Below are positions 1 through 8,562 of a stretch of DNA of 25,314 nucleotides, piece after piece. Origin of the DNA: Gammaproteobacteria bacterium (GTDB lineage Bacteria > Pseudomonadota > Gammaproteobacteria > SZUA-229). Numbering within the stretch: position 1 is the first letter of the stretch; the number at the start of each line of letters is the position of its first letter. The DNA is taken from the NCBI GenBank assembly GCA_030637945.1, contig DAOWFN010000036.1, forward strand, positions 1-25,314. Reading direction: 5' to 3'. The translations under genes and the position numbers were made by a program. The notes under the pieces were generated by a model, which did not search any database, was not told the origin of the DNA, and saw only the letters and a program-made list of their open reading frames with translations.

Positions 1-25
1 TAATTGTTCGTTTTAGTTTTATCAT
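1..25 (-). CDS. pilP: PilP, type IV pilus inner-membrane lipoprotein (first codons only)
   Basis: Partial gene cut by the left edge of the window. On the minus strand an ATG overlaps the pilO stop codon in an ATGA junction, and the frame reads MIKLKRTI up to position 1 with no stop. The assignment rests on context: pilP follows pilO in essentially all gammaproteobacterial pilMNOPQ operons, and a basic N-terminus before a hydrophobic lipoprotein signal is expected. Only eight residues are visible, so the identity is inferred from position and not seen in the sequence. Confidence 0.6.
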
Positions 26-657
26 TGTACAGTTTCCTCTGCAGATTCATCGAGGTACTGATAAGTGATGGCGGTTAGTTCCATGGTGAGTTTTGAGCTA
101 CCTGATTTTGAGCCTTTTTTATCGTCTAATGGCGTTATCTCGATATCCTGAACAGTAACGATACGCGGTAGAGCCGCGACGCCACTGATAAACTCTGCAA
201 ACTCGTGATAATGCCCGGTTACTTTCAGTTTTATCGGGTATTCAGAATAAAATTCTTTGGGTCGCAAACCTTCGGGTTTAAAGAAGTCGATATCGAGACC
301 TGCTGCGATGCCTGTTTGTGAGATATCGGTTAACAGTGTTTCGATTTCGGTTTTATTCGGTAGCTGTCTTAATAAAGTACCAAACGATGTGTGCATTTCA
401 TCAAGTTGCTGCTTATAAGCCTCTAAGTTAGCTGCTTTGGCCTGTTTTTCGGAAAAAACTTTGCGTAGTTCCTGCTCTTCAGCGACAACTTTTTCAAGTT
501 CCACTTTTTGTTTGGTGGTATCTAAAAAGTAACCGGCGACAGCTAATCCGATACATAAAATAACGATAATGGTGACTTTTACCGGAAAAGGTGCGCTACC
601 AATCTTTTTCAGATCATTAACATCCAGATCTTCCAGTCTGATTTCGGAGAGATTCAT
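22..657 (-). CDS. pilO: PilO, type IV pilus alignment-complex protein
   Basis: A 211-residue inner-membrane protein of the type IV pilus machine. With PilN it forms the periplasmic heterodimer that links cytoplasmic PilM to PilP and the PilQ secretin. The sequence shows a short cytoplasmic N-terminus, one membrane helix at about residues 26-46, a charged coiled-coil at about 48-95, and then a mixed alpha/beta ferredoxin-like domain to the end, which is the normal PilO layout and length. Its ATG overlaps the last base of the pilN TAA, and a strong AGGAGAAGG ribosome site precedes it inside pilN, so translation is probably coupled. Downstream it overlaps pilP. No oddities. Confidence 0.95.
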   Translation of the reverse strand: MNLSEIRLEDLDVNDLKKIGSAPFPVKVTIIVILCIGLAVAGYFLDTTKQKVELEKVVAEEQELRKVFSEKQAKAANLEAYKQQLDEMHTSFGTLLRQLPNKTEIETLLTDISQTGIAAGLDIDFFKPEGLRPKEFYSEYPIKLKVTGHYHEFAEFISGVAALPRIVTVQDIEITPLDDKKGSKSGSSKLTMELTAITYQYLDESAEETVQ

Positions 658-1241
658 TAGCTGCCTTCTCCTGTATTTGTATTTAAGTCATTTTTATTGA
701 CAGGAGGCAATGACTGGGATGTAACTAAAGTGAAGTCACTGCTTCTAAGTGTACCTTTTTTTGTTTCGATGACTCTCAGTTTGGGGGTGGCCATCCAGGC
801 TGAGGCGTCGATATTACGCATATAGGCAGAAACACGACCGTTAGATTCTGCAACACCTTTAATGGTCAAATGCTCAGCTTCCTGTTTTATCGTCTTCAAG
901 AAGATGCCTTCTGGTACTGTACGCACAAAATCATCGAATAAGTGCACGATCTGCGGCCTACGTTGCTGTAACGACTGAATAACGTCCATGCGTGACAGTA
1001 ATTCTTCTTTCGTTTTCTCCAGTTCTGCAATCTCTGTTAGCGCCTGATCTAAAGTTGCGATTTCATCTTGCAACATCTTATTGCGAAACTTTTGGTGGTT
1101 AATTTGATTATCGACTGTCACATGGACTAAAAAGACAAGTGCGGCAGTTAACAGCAAAGAAAGTCCGGTAATGGTAGCAAACTGTCGCGTTTGTTCCTGT
1201 CGTTGTTCTTCGCGCCAGGGTAATAAATTAATATGAGCCAT
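657..1241 (-). CDS. pilN: PilN, type IV pilus alignment-complex protein
   Basis: A 194-residue bitopic inner-membrane partner of PilO. Its cytoplasmic N-terminus begins with the near-invariant PilN motif (INLLPWR, residues 4-10), which inserts into a groove of PilM. A membrane helix follows at about 22-42, then a coiled-coil at about 50-90 and a periplasmic ferredoxin-like domain. The start ATG overlaps the pilM stop by one base, and AGGAG lies just upstream within the last pilM codons. This is a tightly packed operon with coupled translation. Length and domain order are typical. Confidence 0.96.
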   Translation of the reverse strand: MAHINLLPWREEQRQEQTRQFATITGLSLLLTAALVFLVHVTVDNQINHQKFRNKMLQDEIATLDQALTEIAELEKTKEELLSRMDVIQSLQQRRPQIVHLFDDFVRTVPEGIFLKTIKQEAEHLTIKGVAESNGRVSAYMRNIDASAWMATPKLRVIETKKGTLRSSDFTLVTSQSLPPVNKNDLNTNTGEGS

Positions 1242-2302
1242 TAGTCAAAACTCCTCATGGCAAGGCCGCAGGCAATCATTAGCGATGGTGCATCATTACT
1301 TAAGGATTGCGGATTTACTTTAGAAGCCAGCGACATCTCTGCAAAGGGATTGGCAATGACCGTAGGTGTATCAAGCTGAGATTCGACCAGTTCGTCAATA
1401 CCTGGAATGGAAGCACAGCCCCCCGCCAGCGCGATCAAATCAACCGAGTTGTGCTGTCCGGAGGTATAAAAGAACTGTAAAAAGCGACTGACCTGTTGTG
1501 CGATCGTCTCCTTGAACGGTTCGAGGACCTCTTGAATGTAATTATCGGGTAAACCCCCGTCTTTTTTAAGACGACCGGCCTCATCATAGGCTAATCCGTA
1601 ACGACGCATAATTTCTTCTGTAAGCTGTTTACCACCAAAACTCTGTTCACGCGTATATATAAGGTGGTTGTTTTCAACCACGTTAAGGCTTGTCATGGTG
1701 GCACCGATATCGATTACCGCGATGACATTATCTTCACCGGCTTCTTCTATCTGATGAGTTATCAATTTTGAAGAGTTTTCGATAGTATAGGCTTCTACAT
1801 CGACTATCTTTGGCGTTAGTCCGCCGATGGCTAATGCAGCCGAGCGTAGTTCGATATTTTCACTTCTGGATGCAGCGAGCAGAACGTCCACAGTGTCCGG
1901 ATTATGTTCTGATTCGCCAATAATTTCGAAATCCAGGTTAATTTCTTCTAATGGGTAAGGGATGTACTGATCAGCTTCCATTTCGATCTGGGCTTCTAGT
2001 TCTGAATCACTTAAACCGGCTGGCATGGGTATCACTTTCGTAATGACAGCAGATCCGGCGACAGCGACAGCCGCGTTTTTAACCCGGGTGCCTGAACGCT
2101 TGACAGCTTTTTGGATGGTCTGGCCTACAGCTTCTACATCCTGAATGTTTTTATCGACCACAGCATTATCCGGCAATGGTTCTACCGCCAGACTTTGTAC
2201 ACGATATCTATCGCCTTCCTGAGCAAGTTCCAGTAATTTTACCGACGTCGAGCTTATATCCAAACCTAATATGTTTGGTTTGTTGCTATTTAGCAAACCC
2301 AC
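1241..2302 (-). CDS. pilM: PilM, actin-like cytoplasmic ATPase of type IV pili
   Basis: A 353-residue cytoplasmic FtsA/actin-fold protein that binds the PilN N-terminus and helps couple the pilus motors to the envelope complex. Phosphate-1-type motif GLDISSTSVK lies near residues 13-22, a second nucleotide-binding segment (VIDIGATMTSL) near 197-207, and the adenosine-type ALAGGCASIPG segment near 292-302, which is the usual order. The start codon is GTG, supported by an AGGGGA ribosome site about six bases upstream and by the alignment of the first motif. It is the first gene of the operon and is transcribed away from mrcA, an arrangement common in gammaproteobacteria. A dyad lies just upstream. 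Confidence 0.96.
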   Translation of the reverse strand: MGLLNSNKPNILGLDISSTSVKLLELAQEGDRYRVQSLAVEPLPDNAVVDKNIQDVEAVGQTIQKAVKRSGTRVKNAAVAVAGSAVITKVIPMPAGLSDSELEAQIEMEADQYIPYPLEEINLDFEIIGESEHNPDTVDVLLAASRSENIELRSAALAIGGLTPKIVDVEAYTIENSSKLITHQIEEAGEDNVIAVIDIGATMTSLNVVENNHLIYTREQSFGGKQLTEEIMRRYGLAYDEAGRLKKDGGLPDNYIQEVLEPFKETIAQQVSRFLQFFYTSGQHNSVDLIALAGGCASIPGIDELVESQLDTPTVIANPFAEMSLASKVNPQSLSNDAPSLMIACGLAMRSFD

Positions 2303-2311
2303 GCTGTTCCC

Positions 2312-2343
2312 CTATAATCTTATATTCAATAAGATAGTTATAG
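2312..2343. repeat. Extended inverted repeat just upstream of pilM
   Basis: ATCTTAT (2317-2323) and ATAAGAT (2329-2335) are perfect 7-base arms around a 5-base centre. They are flanked by a second complementary pair, CTATAA (2312-2317) and TTATAG (2338-2343). The dyad begins about ten bases upstream of the pilM start codon and abuts its ribosome site, so it could be an operator or, if transcribed, a hairpin limiting pilM translation. Function is inferred from position only. Confidence 0.4.
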
Positions 2344-2414
2344 AATATTTTAAAATTTTTGCATTAAATAATAGATGTATGTATAGAAATAATGCAGGAT
2401 GATAAATAACAATC

Positions 2415-2443
2415 TCGAAAACTTGTTACTAAACTATTATACT
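2415..2443 (+). promoter_or_regulatory. Candidate sigma-70 promoter for mrcA
   Basis: A TCGAAA -35 (4 of 6 to consensus) and a TATACT -10 (5 of 6) are separated by 17 bases, ending 39 bases before the mrcA start. It is the best match I found in the divergent pilM/mrcA intergenic. It is AT-rich sequence, so chance matches are possible. Confidence 0.35.
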
Positions 2444-2482
2444 TTGCCGCCTTAGCCATTCTTTACCGCAGGAAGTAGAACC

Positions 2483-5080
2483 GTGCGCTTTTTTAACACC
2501 TTCAAATTATTCATTGTCATCGCATTGTTTGTGATGTCGTTTACTGCGGTGATTGCTGCTGGCGGTTATTTCTACCTTAATCCCAGGTTACCCTCTATCG
2601 AGGGGTTGAGCGACGTGCAGCTCCAGGTTCCACTACGGGTATATAGTAGTGACGGTGCGCTTATGGGTGAGTTCGGTGAGAAAAGAAGAACACCAAAAAA
2701 ACTTGAAGAGATTCCTGAATTGATGCTGCAGGCTTTTTTATCGGCTGAAGACGATCGTTTTTTTGAACATCCAGGCGTTGATTATCAGGGGATATTAAGA
2801 GCGGTATTTCATCTGGTCATGACCGGCAAGCGTGGTCAGGGTGGTAGTACTATCACTATGCAGTTGGCGCGTAACTTCTATTTGAGTAGTGAAAAAACGT
2901 ATCTGCGTAAATTAAATGAGATATTGCTAGCGCTGAAAATAGAGCGTGAGCTGGAAAAAGAAAAAATTCTTGAGTTATATTTAAATAAAATTTATCTAGG
3001 TAATCGTTCTTATGGCGTGGCCGCCGCTGCCCAGATTTATTACGGCCTGAGTCTGGAGGAGTTATCGATAGCGCAAACTGCGATGATTGCGGGATTGCCG
3101 AAGGCACCATCCAGTTATAACCCTATCATCAATCCGGAACGTGCAACGATCCGCCGAAATTATGTATTGTCACGTATGCATTATCTCGACTTTATAACGA
3201 CACTGGAATATGACGAGAACAGGAATGCTCCGGTCACAGCAGAACGTCATCACAGTGCATTGGGGGTGCATGCGCCTTATGTGAATGAAATGGCACGTGC
3301 TGAAATCGTTAAGCAGTTTGGTGATGAGGCGTATGTGCGGGGTCTGAAAGTTTATACAACGATAGATAAACGTTTGCAGAAAGCTGCGAATGACAGTCTG
3401 TGGAACGGTCTGGTAGCTTACGATAAACGACACGGATATCGGGGTGTGGTTCGTCACGTTGAGTTAACCCAGGAGGAAATAGATCAGACTATTCTGAAGC
3501 AGGCAGAGGTTAAAGAGGTAGCGGAAACAGGGTCGAGTGATAGCGTTATGACTGATGCTGTGACAGATATGAATACCGCCGACGAAGAATTTATTGAAGA
3601 TAGTCAAACAGGCCTGGTAGGCATTATAGAGAAAGAAGGCGATTATGGCCGTTTTGTACCTGCCCTGATATTGTCGGTGAATGATGTGGTTTCAGCTGAT
3701 TCAAAAGTGGCCTCAAAGGGTAAAAAGGGAACTGAAGATAAGCGTTCGGCCGTCGCGCTATTAAAAGATGGAAATCAGGTACTGATACCTTGGAGTGGTA
3801 TTGAGTGGGCGCGTGAATATATTAGTGTGAATCGTGTCGGTAAAGAGCTGGAAAAAGTGTCTGAAGTGATTAAGCCGGGAGATGTAGTCTGGCTTGCACA
3901 TGACACGACGACTGGCTGGAGTCTGGCGCAAATCCCCGCAATCCAGGGTGCACTGGTTTCTGTTAACCCTAATACGGGGGCAATACAGGCGTTAAAAGGT
4001 GGTTTTGACTTTGAACATAGCAAGTTCAATCGTGTGGTGCAGGCTAAACGACAGGCTGGGTCTGGTTTTAAACCTATCATCTATGCGGCTGCTCTGGATA
4101 AAAACTATACTCCGGCAACGTTGATCAACGATGCTCCGGTGGTGTTTGAAGATGCTGCATTAGAAGGTGCGTGGCGTCCTGAAAATTACAGTGGTAAAAC
4201 TTATGGTCCGACGCGTCTTCGGAAGGCCTTATATAAATCTCGAAACCTGGTTTCGATCCGTATTCTCCGTTCGATAGGAATCAAGCAGGCAAAACAGTAC
4301 GCGCAGAATTTTGGTTTGATCTACGACGAACTACCGCATGATCTATCGCTATCTTTGGGTAGTGCGGAGTTGACGCCATTACAGATGTCACGTATTTATT
4401 CAGTGTTTGCTACTGGCGGTTTTTTAACCGAGCCCTATTTGATTCAACGCATTGAAGATGCTGATGGTAGTACTCTATTTGAAGCAGACCCACTGGTTGC
4501 GTGTACTTCCTGTGTTATTGCCGAGCAAGAATGGTCGACAAATATCGTTGAAGATGACTCTTTAGCGAAACTGCCAAAACAGGCCGAACAGACCCTGGAA
4601 CCGCGACTGGCTTTTCAGATGAATTCTCTACTGCAGGACGTTGTGTTACGTGGCACGGGACAGCGGGCGTTGGCGCTAGGAAGAAAAGATCTTGCCGGTA
4701 AAACGGGCACGACTAATGATCAACGAGATGCCTGGTTTAATGGGTATAATCCTGATCTGGTAACAACGACCTGGGTAGGTTTTGATCAGCATCAGCCACT
4801 AGGTGGTAAGGAAACCGCTTCAAGAGCATCATTGCCCATATGGGTCGACTATATGAAGGTGGCGTTAGCAGGAAAGCCGGAAAGGCAGTTGCCTCGTCCT
4901 GATGGTTTGGTAACCATGAAAATTAATATGGAGACCGGGCGGGCAGCAGCAGACGCTGATACGGATACGGCGTTTGAAATATTTAGAAAAGAAAGAGCGC
5001 CTGACGTTGCTAGTGATATATCAGTGGGAATGCCAACTCAGGGTGACGATGCGGCTGCGATACCGGAACAATTGTTTTAG
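2483..5080 (+). CDS. mrcA: Penicillin-binding protein 1A, bifunctional glycosyltransferase/transpeptidase
   Basis: An 865-residue class A PBP that polymerises lipid II glycan strands and cross-links them in the periplasm. One N-terminal membrane anchor lies at about residues 7-30. The GT51 domain follows: the catalytic Glu89 is in the EDDRFFEHPG segment, then GQGGSTITMQLARN at 118-131 and the RKLNEILLALKIE helix. The transpeptidase domain has all three boxes: Ser527-x-x-Lys530, Ser586-Arg-Asn588 and Lys740-Thr-Gly742. Between the two catalytic domains, residues 320-470 form the OB-like region, with an acidic then lysine-rich low-complexity stretch near 345-420. Overall length is close to E. 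coli PBP1A. The start is GTG with AGGAAG upstream. It is divergent from pilM. Confidence 0.96.
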   Translation: MRFFNTFKLFIVIALFVMSFTAVIAAGGYFYLNPRLPSIEGLSDVQLQVPLRVYSSDGALMGEFGEKRRTPKKLEEIPELMLQAFLSAEDDRFFEHPGVDYQGILRAVFHLVMTGKRGQGGSTITMQLARNFYLSSEKTYLRKLNEILLALKIERELEKEKILELYLNKIYLGNRSYGVAAAAQIYYGLSLEELSIAQTAMIAGLPKAPSSYNPIINPERATIRRNYVLSRMHYLDFITTLEYDENRNAPVTAERHHSALGVHAPYVNEMARAEIVKQFGDEAYVRGLKVYTTIDKRLQKAANDSLWNGLVAYDKRHGYRGVVRHVELTQEEIDQTILKQAEVKEVAETGSSDSVMTDAVTDMNTADEEFIEDSQTGLVGIIEKEGDYGRFVPALILSVNDVVSADSKVASKGKKGTEDKRSAVALLKDGNQVLIPWSGIEWAREYISVNRVGKELEKVSEVIKPGDVVWLAHDTTTGWSLAQIPAIQGALVSVNPNTGAIQALKGGFDFEHSKFNRVVQAKRQAGSGFKPIIYAAALDKNYTPATLINDAPVVFEDAALEGAWRPENYSGKTYGPTRLRKALYKSRNLVSIRILRSIGIKQAKQYAQNFGLIYDELPHDLSLSLGSAELTPLQMSRIYSVFATGGFLTEPYLIQRIEDADGSTLFEADPLVACTSCVIAEQEWSTNIVEDDSLAKLPKQAEQTLEPRLAFQMNSLLQDVVLRGTGQRALALGRKDLAGKTGTTNDQRDAWFNGYNPDLVTTTWVGFDQHQPLGGKETASRASLPIWVDYMKVALAGKPERQLPRPDGLVTMKINMETGRAAADADTDTAFEIFRKERAPDVASDISVGMPTQGDDAAAIPEQLF

Positions 5081-5106
5081 TGTTTCTCTGGTTAATTGTT
5101 CGCCTG

Positions 5107-7350
5107 TCAGTTTGCCAGAAACGTCTGGCCCAGGTTAAAGTATAAGGCTTGGCCTCCATCATCGTTAAAACCAAAGGCCAGGTATAGCGGACCGATAAAA
5201 GTATCTGCGCCGATGAATATGCTGCCGGCATAAGTCGTATTTCCTGCATTGATATCATCGTAGCCGCTCCAGGCATTACCTGCTTCAATCGAAAATCCGG
5301 TATATATAGGCAGGAATGTGATATTACCTAGACGCTTATAAAAAGCAGCTTCTATTAAACCAAAATGTTGACCAGCAAGTTCTCGTTCCAGCGTGCCTGA
5401 TAATTCCAGGAAACCACCACGTCTGTATAAAGCATTAAAAGGCGCGTCTTCATTAATCGTCGTTTCAAAGATAGCACGACTGAAGACCGTGTATTTGCCA
5501 TAGGTCCCCGCGCCGCTTAGCAATAGCTGCAGTTGTTCATAGTCACTATCGGCACCGAGTTTTTCCTGATTTAATCTAAAACCCAGGCCGCCAAAAAAGC
5601 CGGTGTTTGGAAAACTTAGGTTATCCAGTGAGTCATGAAACAGTGAGGTATATAAAAAACTTTCCCTGAAATCGCCATCTGGAAACAGGCTGTTTCCGCT
5701 GATGGTTTCAGTGCCGCCATCATTATGGCGTAAGCCAAGGCTGATTTTAGTTGTTTGTTTGAATATTTTTCCGGTAGATAGATCGATGTATGTCCGATGA
5801 AAGCGTTCTATAGAAGCAATTTTATTGTCAATAACATTAGGGAAGATGGTTGTAAGTATTCCTGTTTTTGCTGAGACAAAAAAATCCAGGCTAACATTTA
5901 ATGGCTGATAAAATTCTGCGCTGATTTCTGGTTCACTGCCTAGTCCAGCTGTCAGGCGGAGTTCCCCCGCCAGTTTATTTAAGCTGTGTTTTGTGTAAGC
6001 AGCATCAAAGTTGGTAAATGATCCGATATTGGATTCAGACTTTATAGATAATCCAAACTGCAAGTAACTGTGAGCCCATTCTCTATCTCGTACATAAATA
6101 ATTAATCCGGTTTTATCACCTCTTTTTTCCAGTGAATAGACCACCGAGCTGGAAAAATCCAGACCATATATGTACGACAAATCTTTTTCGAGCTGTGCGA
6201 TATCGAGCGGTTTACCGATGTTTTGATGTATGCGTACCTGCATCACCTCATCTTTTAAACCTGTTTCATTATGTATTTTTACAAAATCGATAATCGGGTT
6301 TTTGTTCGCGACATCGGGTAACGATGCCATATGGCTGGCATAAGTTTCAGAAGGCAGTGACAGTTTTCTTATCGCGTCAAGTTTTTCGATGGCCGCACTT
6401 TCGCCAGCCTTAATCAGATCTGGATATCTATCAAAATCAGAAGAAAATATATCCTCTTCACCAGGAATGATCAGTACATCATCGCCTCGCAATGTTTTAA
6501 GTTGAATGTCTGCAATCCGCCTGGTCAGAATAGTGGTCAGCTGAGCGGTTACATCGACGCTCGATTTGAGAGCCTCTTTATCTGATAGTGGTGCGCTAAC
6601 ATCAACTACGATGATGATATCTGCTCCCATATTGCGCACGATGTTTATTGGTATGTTATTGGCAATACCGCCGTCTACAAGCAGGGTGTCGTCAATGATT
6701 ATTGGTGGTAATGCGCCGGGAATGGACATGCTGGCGCGCATGGCACGTGCAAGATTGCCACTTTTAATGATGAATGGTTCACCGTTTTCTATGTTGGTGG
6801 CTACCGCACGAAAAGGAATTCTTAACTTATCGTAATCATTTATATGAAACCCGGGGTAGGCTAGACGGTCGAGCGCAAGTTCGATCTGTTGCCCTTCGAT
6901 CAAACCGGGTGAAAGCTGTAACCCATCCGTGTTTAAACCAATGCGGTGGATGTTGAAAAAATCAAAGTCATCTTGTTTGCGGCGAAAGGTTTTGTATTCA
7001 CGATAGGCAAAATCGTCAAAAACTTTATCCCATGCAATACCATTTACACCCTGTTCGATCTCATCCGGGGTTAATCCAATGGCATATAGGCCGCCGATTA
7101 TAGAACCCATGCTGGTGCCAACGATGTAATCTATCGGAACATTGTTTTCTTCGAGCACTTTCAATACGCCGATGTGTGCAAAACCACGCGCGCCACCACC
7201 ACTTAGCACCAGGCCGATTTTAGCTCGTTGTGTTGTCGATTGTGACTGGTTTTCCTGCAGGTTGCTGCCAATAGCAATATTGCTAAAGCAAAGTAGCGTG
7301 AGTAGAAGGTAGATAGATTTACTTAAAGAATTATGCTCGTAGAAAGACAT
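5107..7350 (-). CDS. Patatin-like phospholipase with POTRA and outer-membrane barrel (PlpD/type Vd-like)
   Basis: A roughly 750-residue envelope protein. Numbering from a GTG at 7362, it has an N-terminal signal sequence (hydrophobic core about 16-31). A patatin domain follows, with oxyanion loop GGGARG (55-60), nucleophile Ser84 in GTSMG, and the catalytic Asp228 in DGG. After it come a POTRA-like segment (about 365-430) and a C-terminal BamA/D15-type beta-barrel rich in alternating aromatic strands. This order is that of PlpD-like type Vd autotransporters, which deliver a lipase to or through the outer membrane. I favour the ATG at 7350: the GTG at 7362 is part of a hairpin arm (7362-7382) and none of the starts (7362, 7356, 7350) has a clear ribosome site. 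Secretion versus surface retention of the lipase cannot be decided from sequence. It lies downstream of hemE. Confidence 0.88.
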   Translation of the reverse strand: MSFYEHNSLSKSIYLLLTLLCFSNIAIGSNLQENQSQSTTQRAKIGLVLSGGGARGFAHIGVLKVLEENNVPIDYIVGTSMGSIIGGLYAIGLTPDEIEQGVNGIAWDKVFDDFAYREYKTFRRKQDDFDFFNIHRIGLNTDGLQLSPGLIEGQQIELALDRLAYPGFHINDYDKLRIPFRAVATNIENGEPFIIKSGNLARAMRASMSIPGALPPIIIDDTLLVDGGIANNIPINIVRNMGADIIIVVDVSAPLSDKEALKSSVDVTAQLTTILTRRIADIQLKTLRGDDVLIIPGEEDIFSSDFDRYPDLIKAGESAAIEKLDAIRKLSLPSETYASHMASLPDVANKNPIIDFVKIHNETGLKDEVMQVRIHQNIGKPLDIAQLEKDLSYIYGLDFSSSVVYSLEKRGDKTGLIIYVRDREWAHSYLQFGLSIKSESNIGSFTNFDAAYTKHSLNKLAGELRLTAGLGSEPEISAEFYQPLNVSLDFFVSAKTGILTTIFPNVIDNKIASIERFHRTYIDLSTGKIFKQTTKISLGLRHNDGGTETISGNSLFPDGDFRESFLYTSLFHDSLDNLSFPNTGFFGGLGFRLNQEKLGADSDYEQLQLLLSGAGTYGKYTVFSRAIFETTINEDAPFNALYRRGGFLELSGTLERELAGQHFGLIEAAFYKRLGNITFLPIYTGFSIEAGNAWSGYDDINAGNTTYAGSIFIGADTFIGPLYLAFGFNDDGGQALYFNLGQTFLAN

Positions 7351-7426
7351 AATCATAATCACTGATTGAGGAATTGAATCAGAGTATAACTAAACTGTAA
7401 TGCTCGTGTGAAATATAATCGTGCGT

Positions 7427-8491
7427 TTAATTGTGGTATTGGACGCTGATATCATGTACCGCATCAACTAGTGCCGCAACATTTTCAGGCGTGATGTTTG
7501 GCGTGATGCCATGACCGAGATTGAATACATGGCCATTGCCGTGGCCAAATCCTGCAAGGATACGGCTGACTTCCTGTCTAATAACGTCCGGATTGGTCGC
7601 CATGATGGCGGGATCCATATTGCCCTGCAACGCAACTTTGTCGCCGATTTGCTGGCGAGCCATATTGATATCAACAGACCAATCCAAACCTACGGCGTTA
7701 CAGCCGGTATTGGCTATGTCCTGCAGCCATAGACCGCCACCTTTGGTAAATAAAATTACTGGGATTTGCTGGCCGTCTTTTTCGCGTATCAGCTGGTCGA
7801 CGATCTGTTGCATATAAGCCAGAGAAAAAGCCTTGTAGTGTGGAGTCGTCAATGCGCCACCCCAGCTATCAAAAACCATTACTGCCTGCGCGCCGGCTTC
7901 TATCTGTGCGTTTAGATAGCTCGCCACAGAATCAGCAAGTTTGCTCATTAAAACATGGGCAGATGTCGGGTCTTCAAACAATAAAGCTTTGATCTTTGAA
8001 AATGTTTTGCTGCTGCCGCCTTCGACCATATAGGTTGCCAGGGTCCAGGGGCTTCCTGCAAAACCGATCAGTGGTACTTGTCCGTCTAGTTCTTTACGGA
8101 TTAAGGAGACAGCGTCGGTAACGTAAGATAATTTGTCAGCAGGGTCAGGTATGGCTAATTTTTTTATATCACTGGCAGAGCTGATTGTACGTTCAAATTT
8201 GGGGCCTTCACCTTCAGAGAAGTACAGGCCTAAACCCATCGCGTCGGGAATGGTCAGAATATCGGAGAACAAGATGGCTGCATCAAGTTCGAATCGGCGT
8301 AGCGGCTGTAATGTAACTTCGCAGGCTAATTCTGGCGTACTGCACAAAGTCATAAAATCGCCAGCTTTAGCGCGTATCTCACGGTATTCTGGCAGGTAGC
8401 GTCCTGCCTGACGCATGATCCATACTGGCGTGCGATCGACGGGTTGGCGAAGTAAAGCCCTGATAAATCTATCGTTTTTGAGTTCGCTCAT
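7427..8491 (-). CDS. hemE: Uroporphyrinogen decarboxylase
   Basis: A 354-residue cytosolic enzyme that removes four acetate carboxyls from uroporphyrinogen III to give coproporphyrinogen III in haem synthesis. It has the same length as E. coli HemE and aligns with it from the first residues. The active-site segment RQAGRYLPEYR (27-37) supplies Arg27 and Arg31, and the catalytic Asp77 sits in LFSDILTIPDAMG. The GSPWTLATYMVEGG and C-terminal FNLGHGI segments are intact. It lies 71 bases downstream of yqeY on the same strand and 64 bases (76 to the chosen ATG) upstream of the patatin gene, so it may share a transcript with them, but spacing does not prove this. Confidence 0.98.
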   Translation of the reverse strand: MSELKNDRFIRALLRQPVDRTPVWIMRQAGRYLPEYREIRAKAGDFMTLCSTPELACEVTLQPLRRFELDAAILFSDILTIPDAMGLGLYFSEGEGPKFERTISSASDIKKLAIPDPADKLSYVTDAVSLIRKELDGQVPLIGFAGSPWTLATYMVEGGSSKTFSKIKALLFEDPTSAHVLMSKLADSVASYLNAQIEAGAQAVMVFDSWGGALTTPHYKAFSLAYMQQIVDQLIREKDGQQIPVILFTKGGGLWLQDIANTGCNAVGLDWSVDINMARQQIGDKVALQGNMDPAIMATNPDVIRQEVSRILAGFGHGNGHVFNLGHGITPNITPENVAALVDAVHDISVQYHN

Positions 8492-8562
8492 GTATTTTAA
8501 ATGAGATAGGTGGCCTAGTGACTATGCGGAGTTAATCTTCGAGTTAAATTTAAAGGAGTTAT

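Noticed and set aside
3440..3745. Acidic/lysine-rich stretch in PBP1A as a possible foreign insertion
   Set aside because: Total length is close to that of other gammaproteobacterial PBP1A proteins and this OB-like region is variable in the family, so it is normal variation.
2856..4080. Three minus-strand open frames inside mrcA (2856-3110, 3170-3457, 3775-4080)
   Set aside because: They lie wholly inside a well-conserved PBP1A gene, have compositions of antisense coding sequence and no recognisable motif or ribosome site.
5114..5129. Hairpin GCCAGA-AACG-TCTGGC near the junction of mrcA and the lipase gene as a terminator
   Set aside because: It lies within the last codons of the lipase gene and has no T-run on either strand.
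6566..6956. Plus-strand open frames inside the lipase gene
   Set aside because: They are antisense to the patatin domain, whose catalytic motifs confirm the minus-strand gene.
7270..7310. Lipoprotein signal in the patatin protein (Cys after LLTLL)
   Set aside because: The residues before Cys do not fit a lipobox; a standard signal peptide ending around IAIG-S is more likely.
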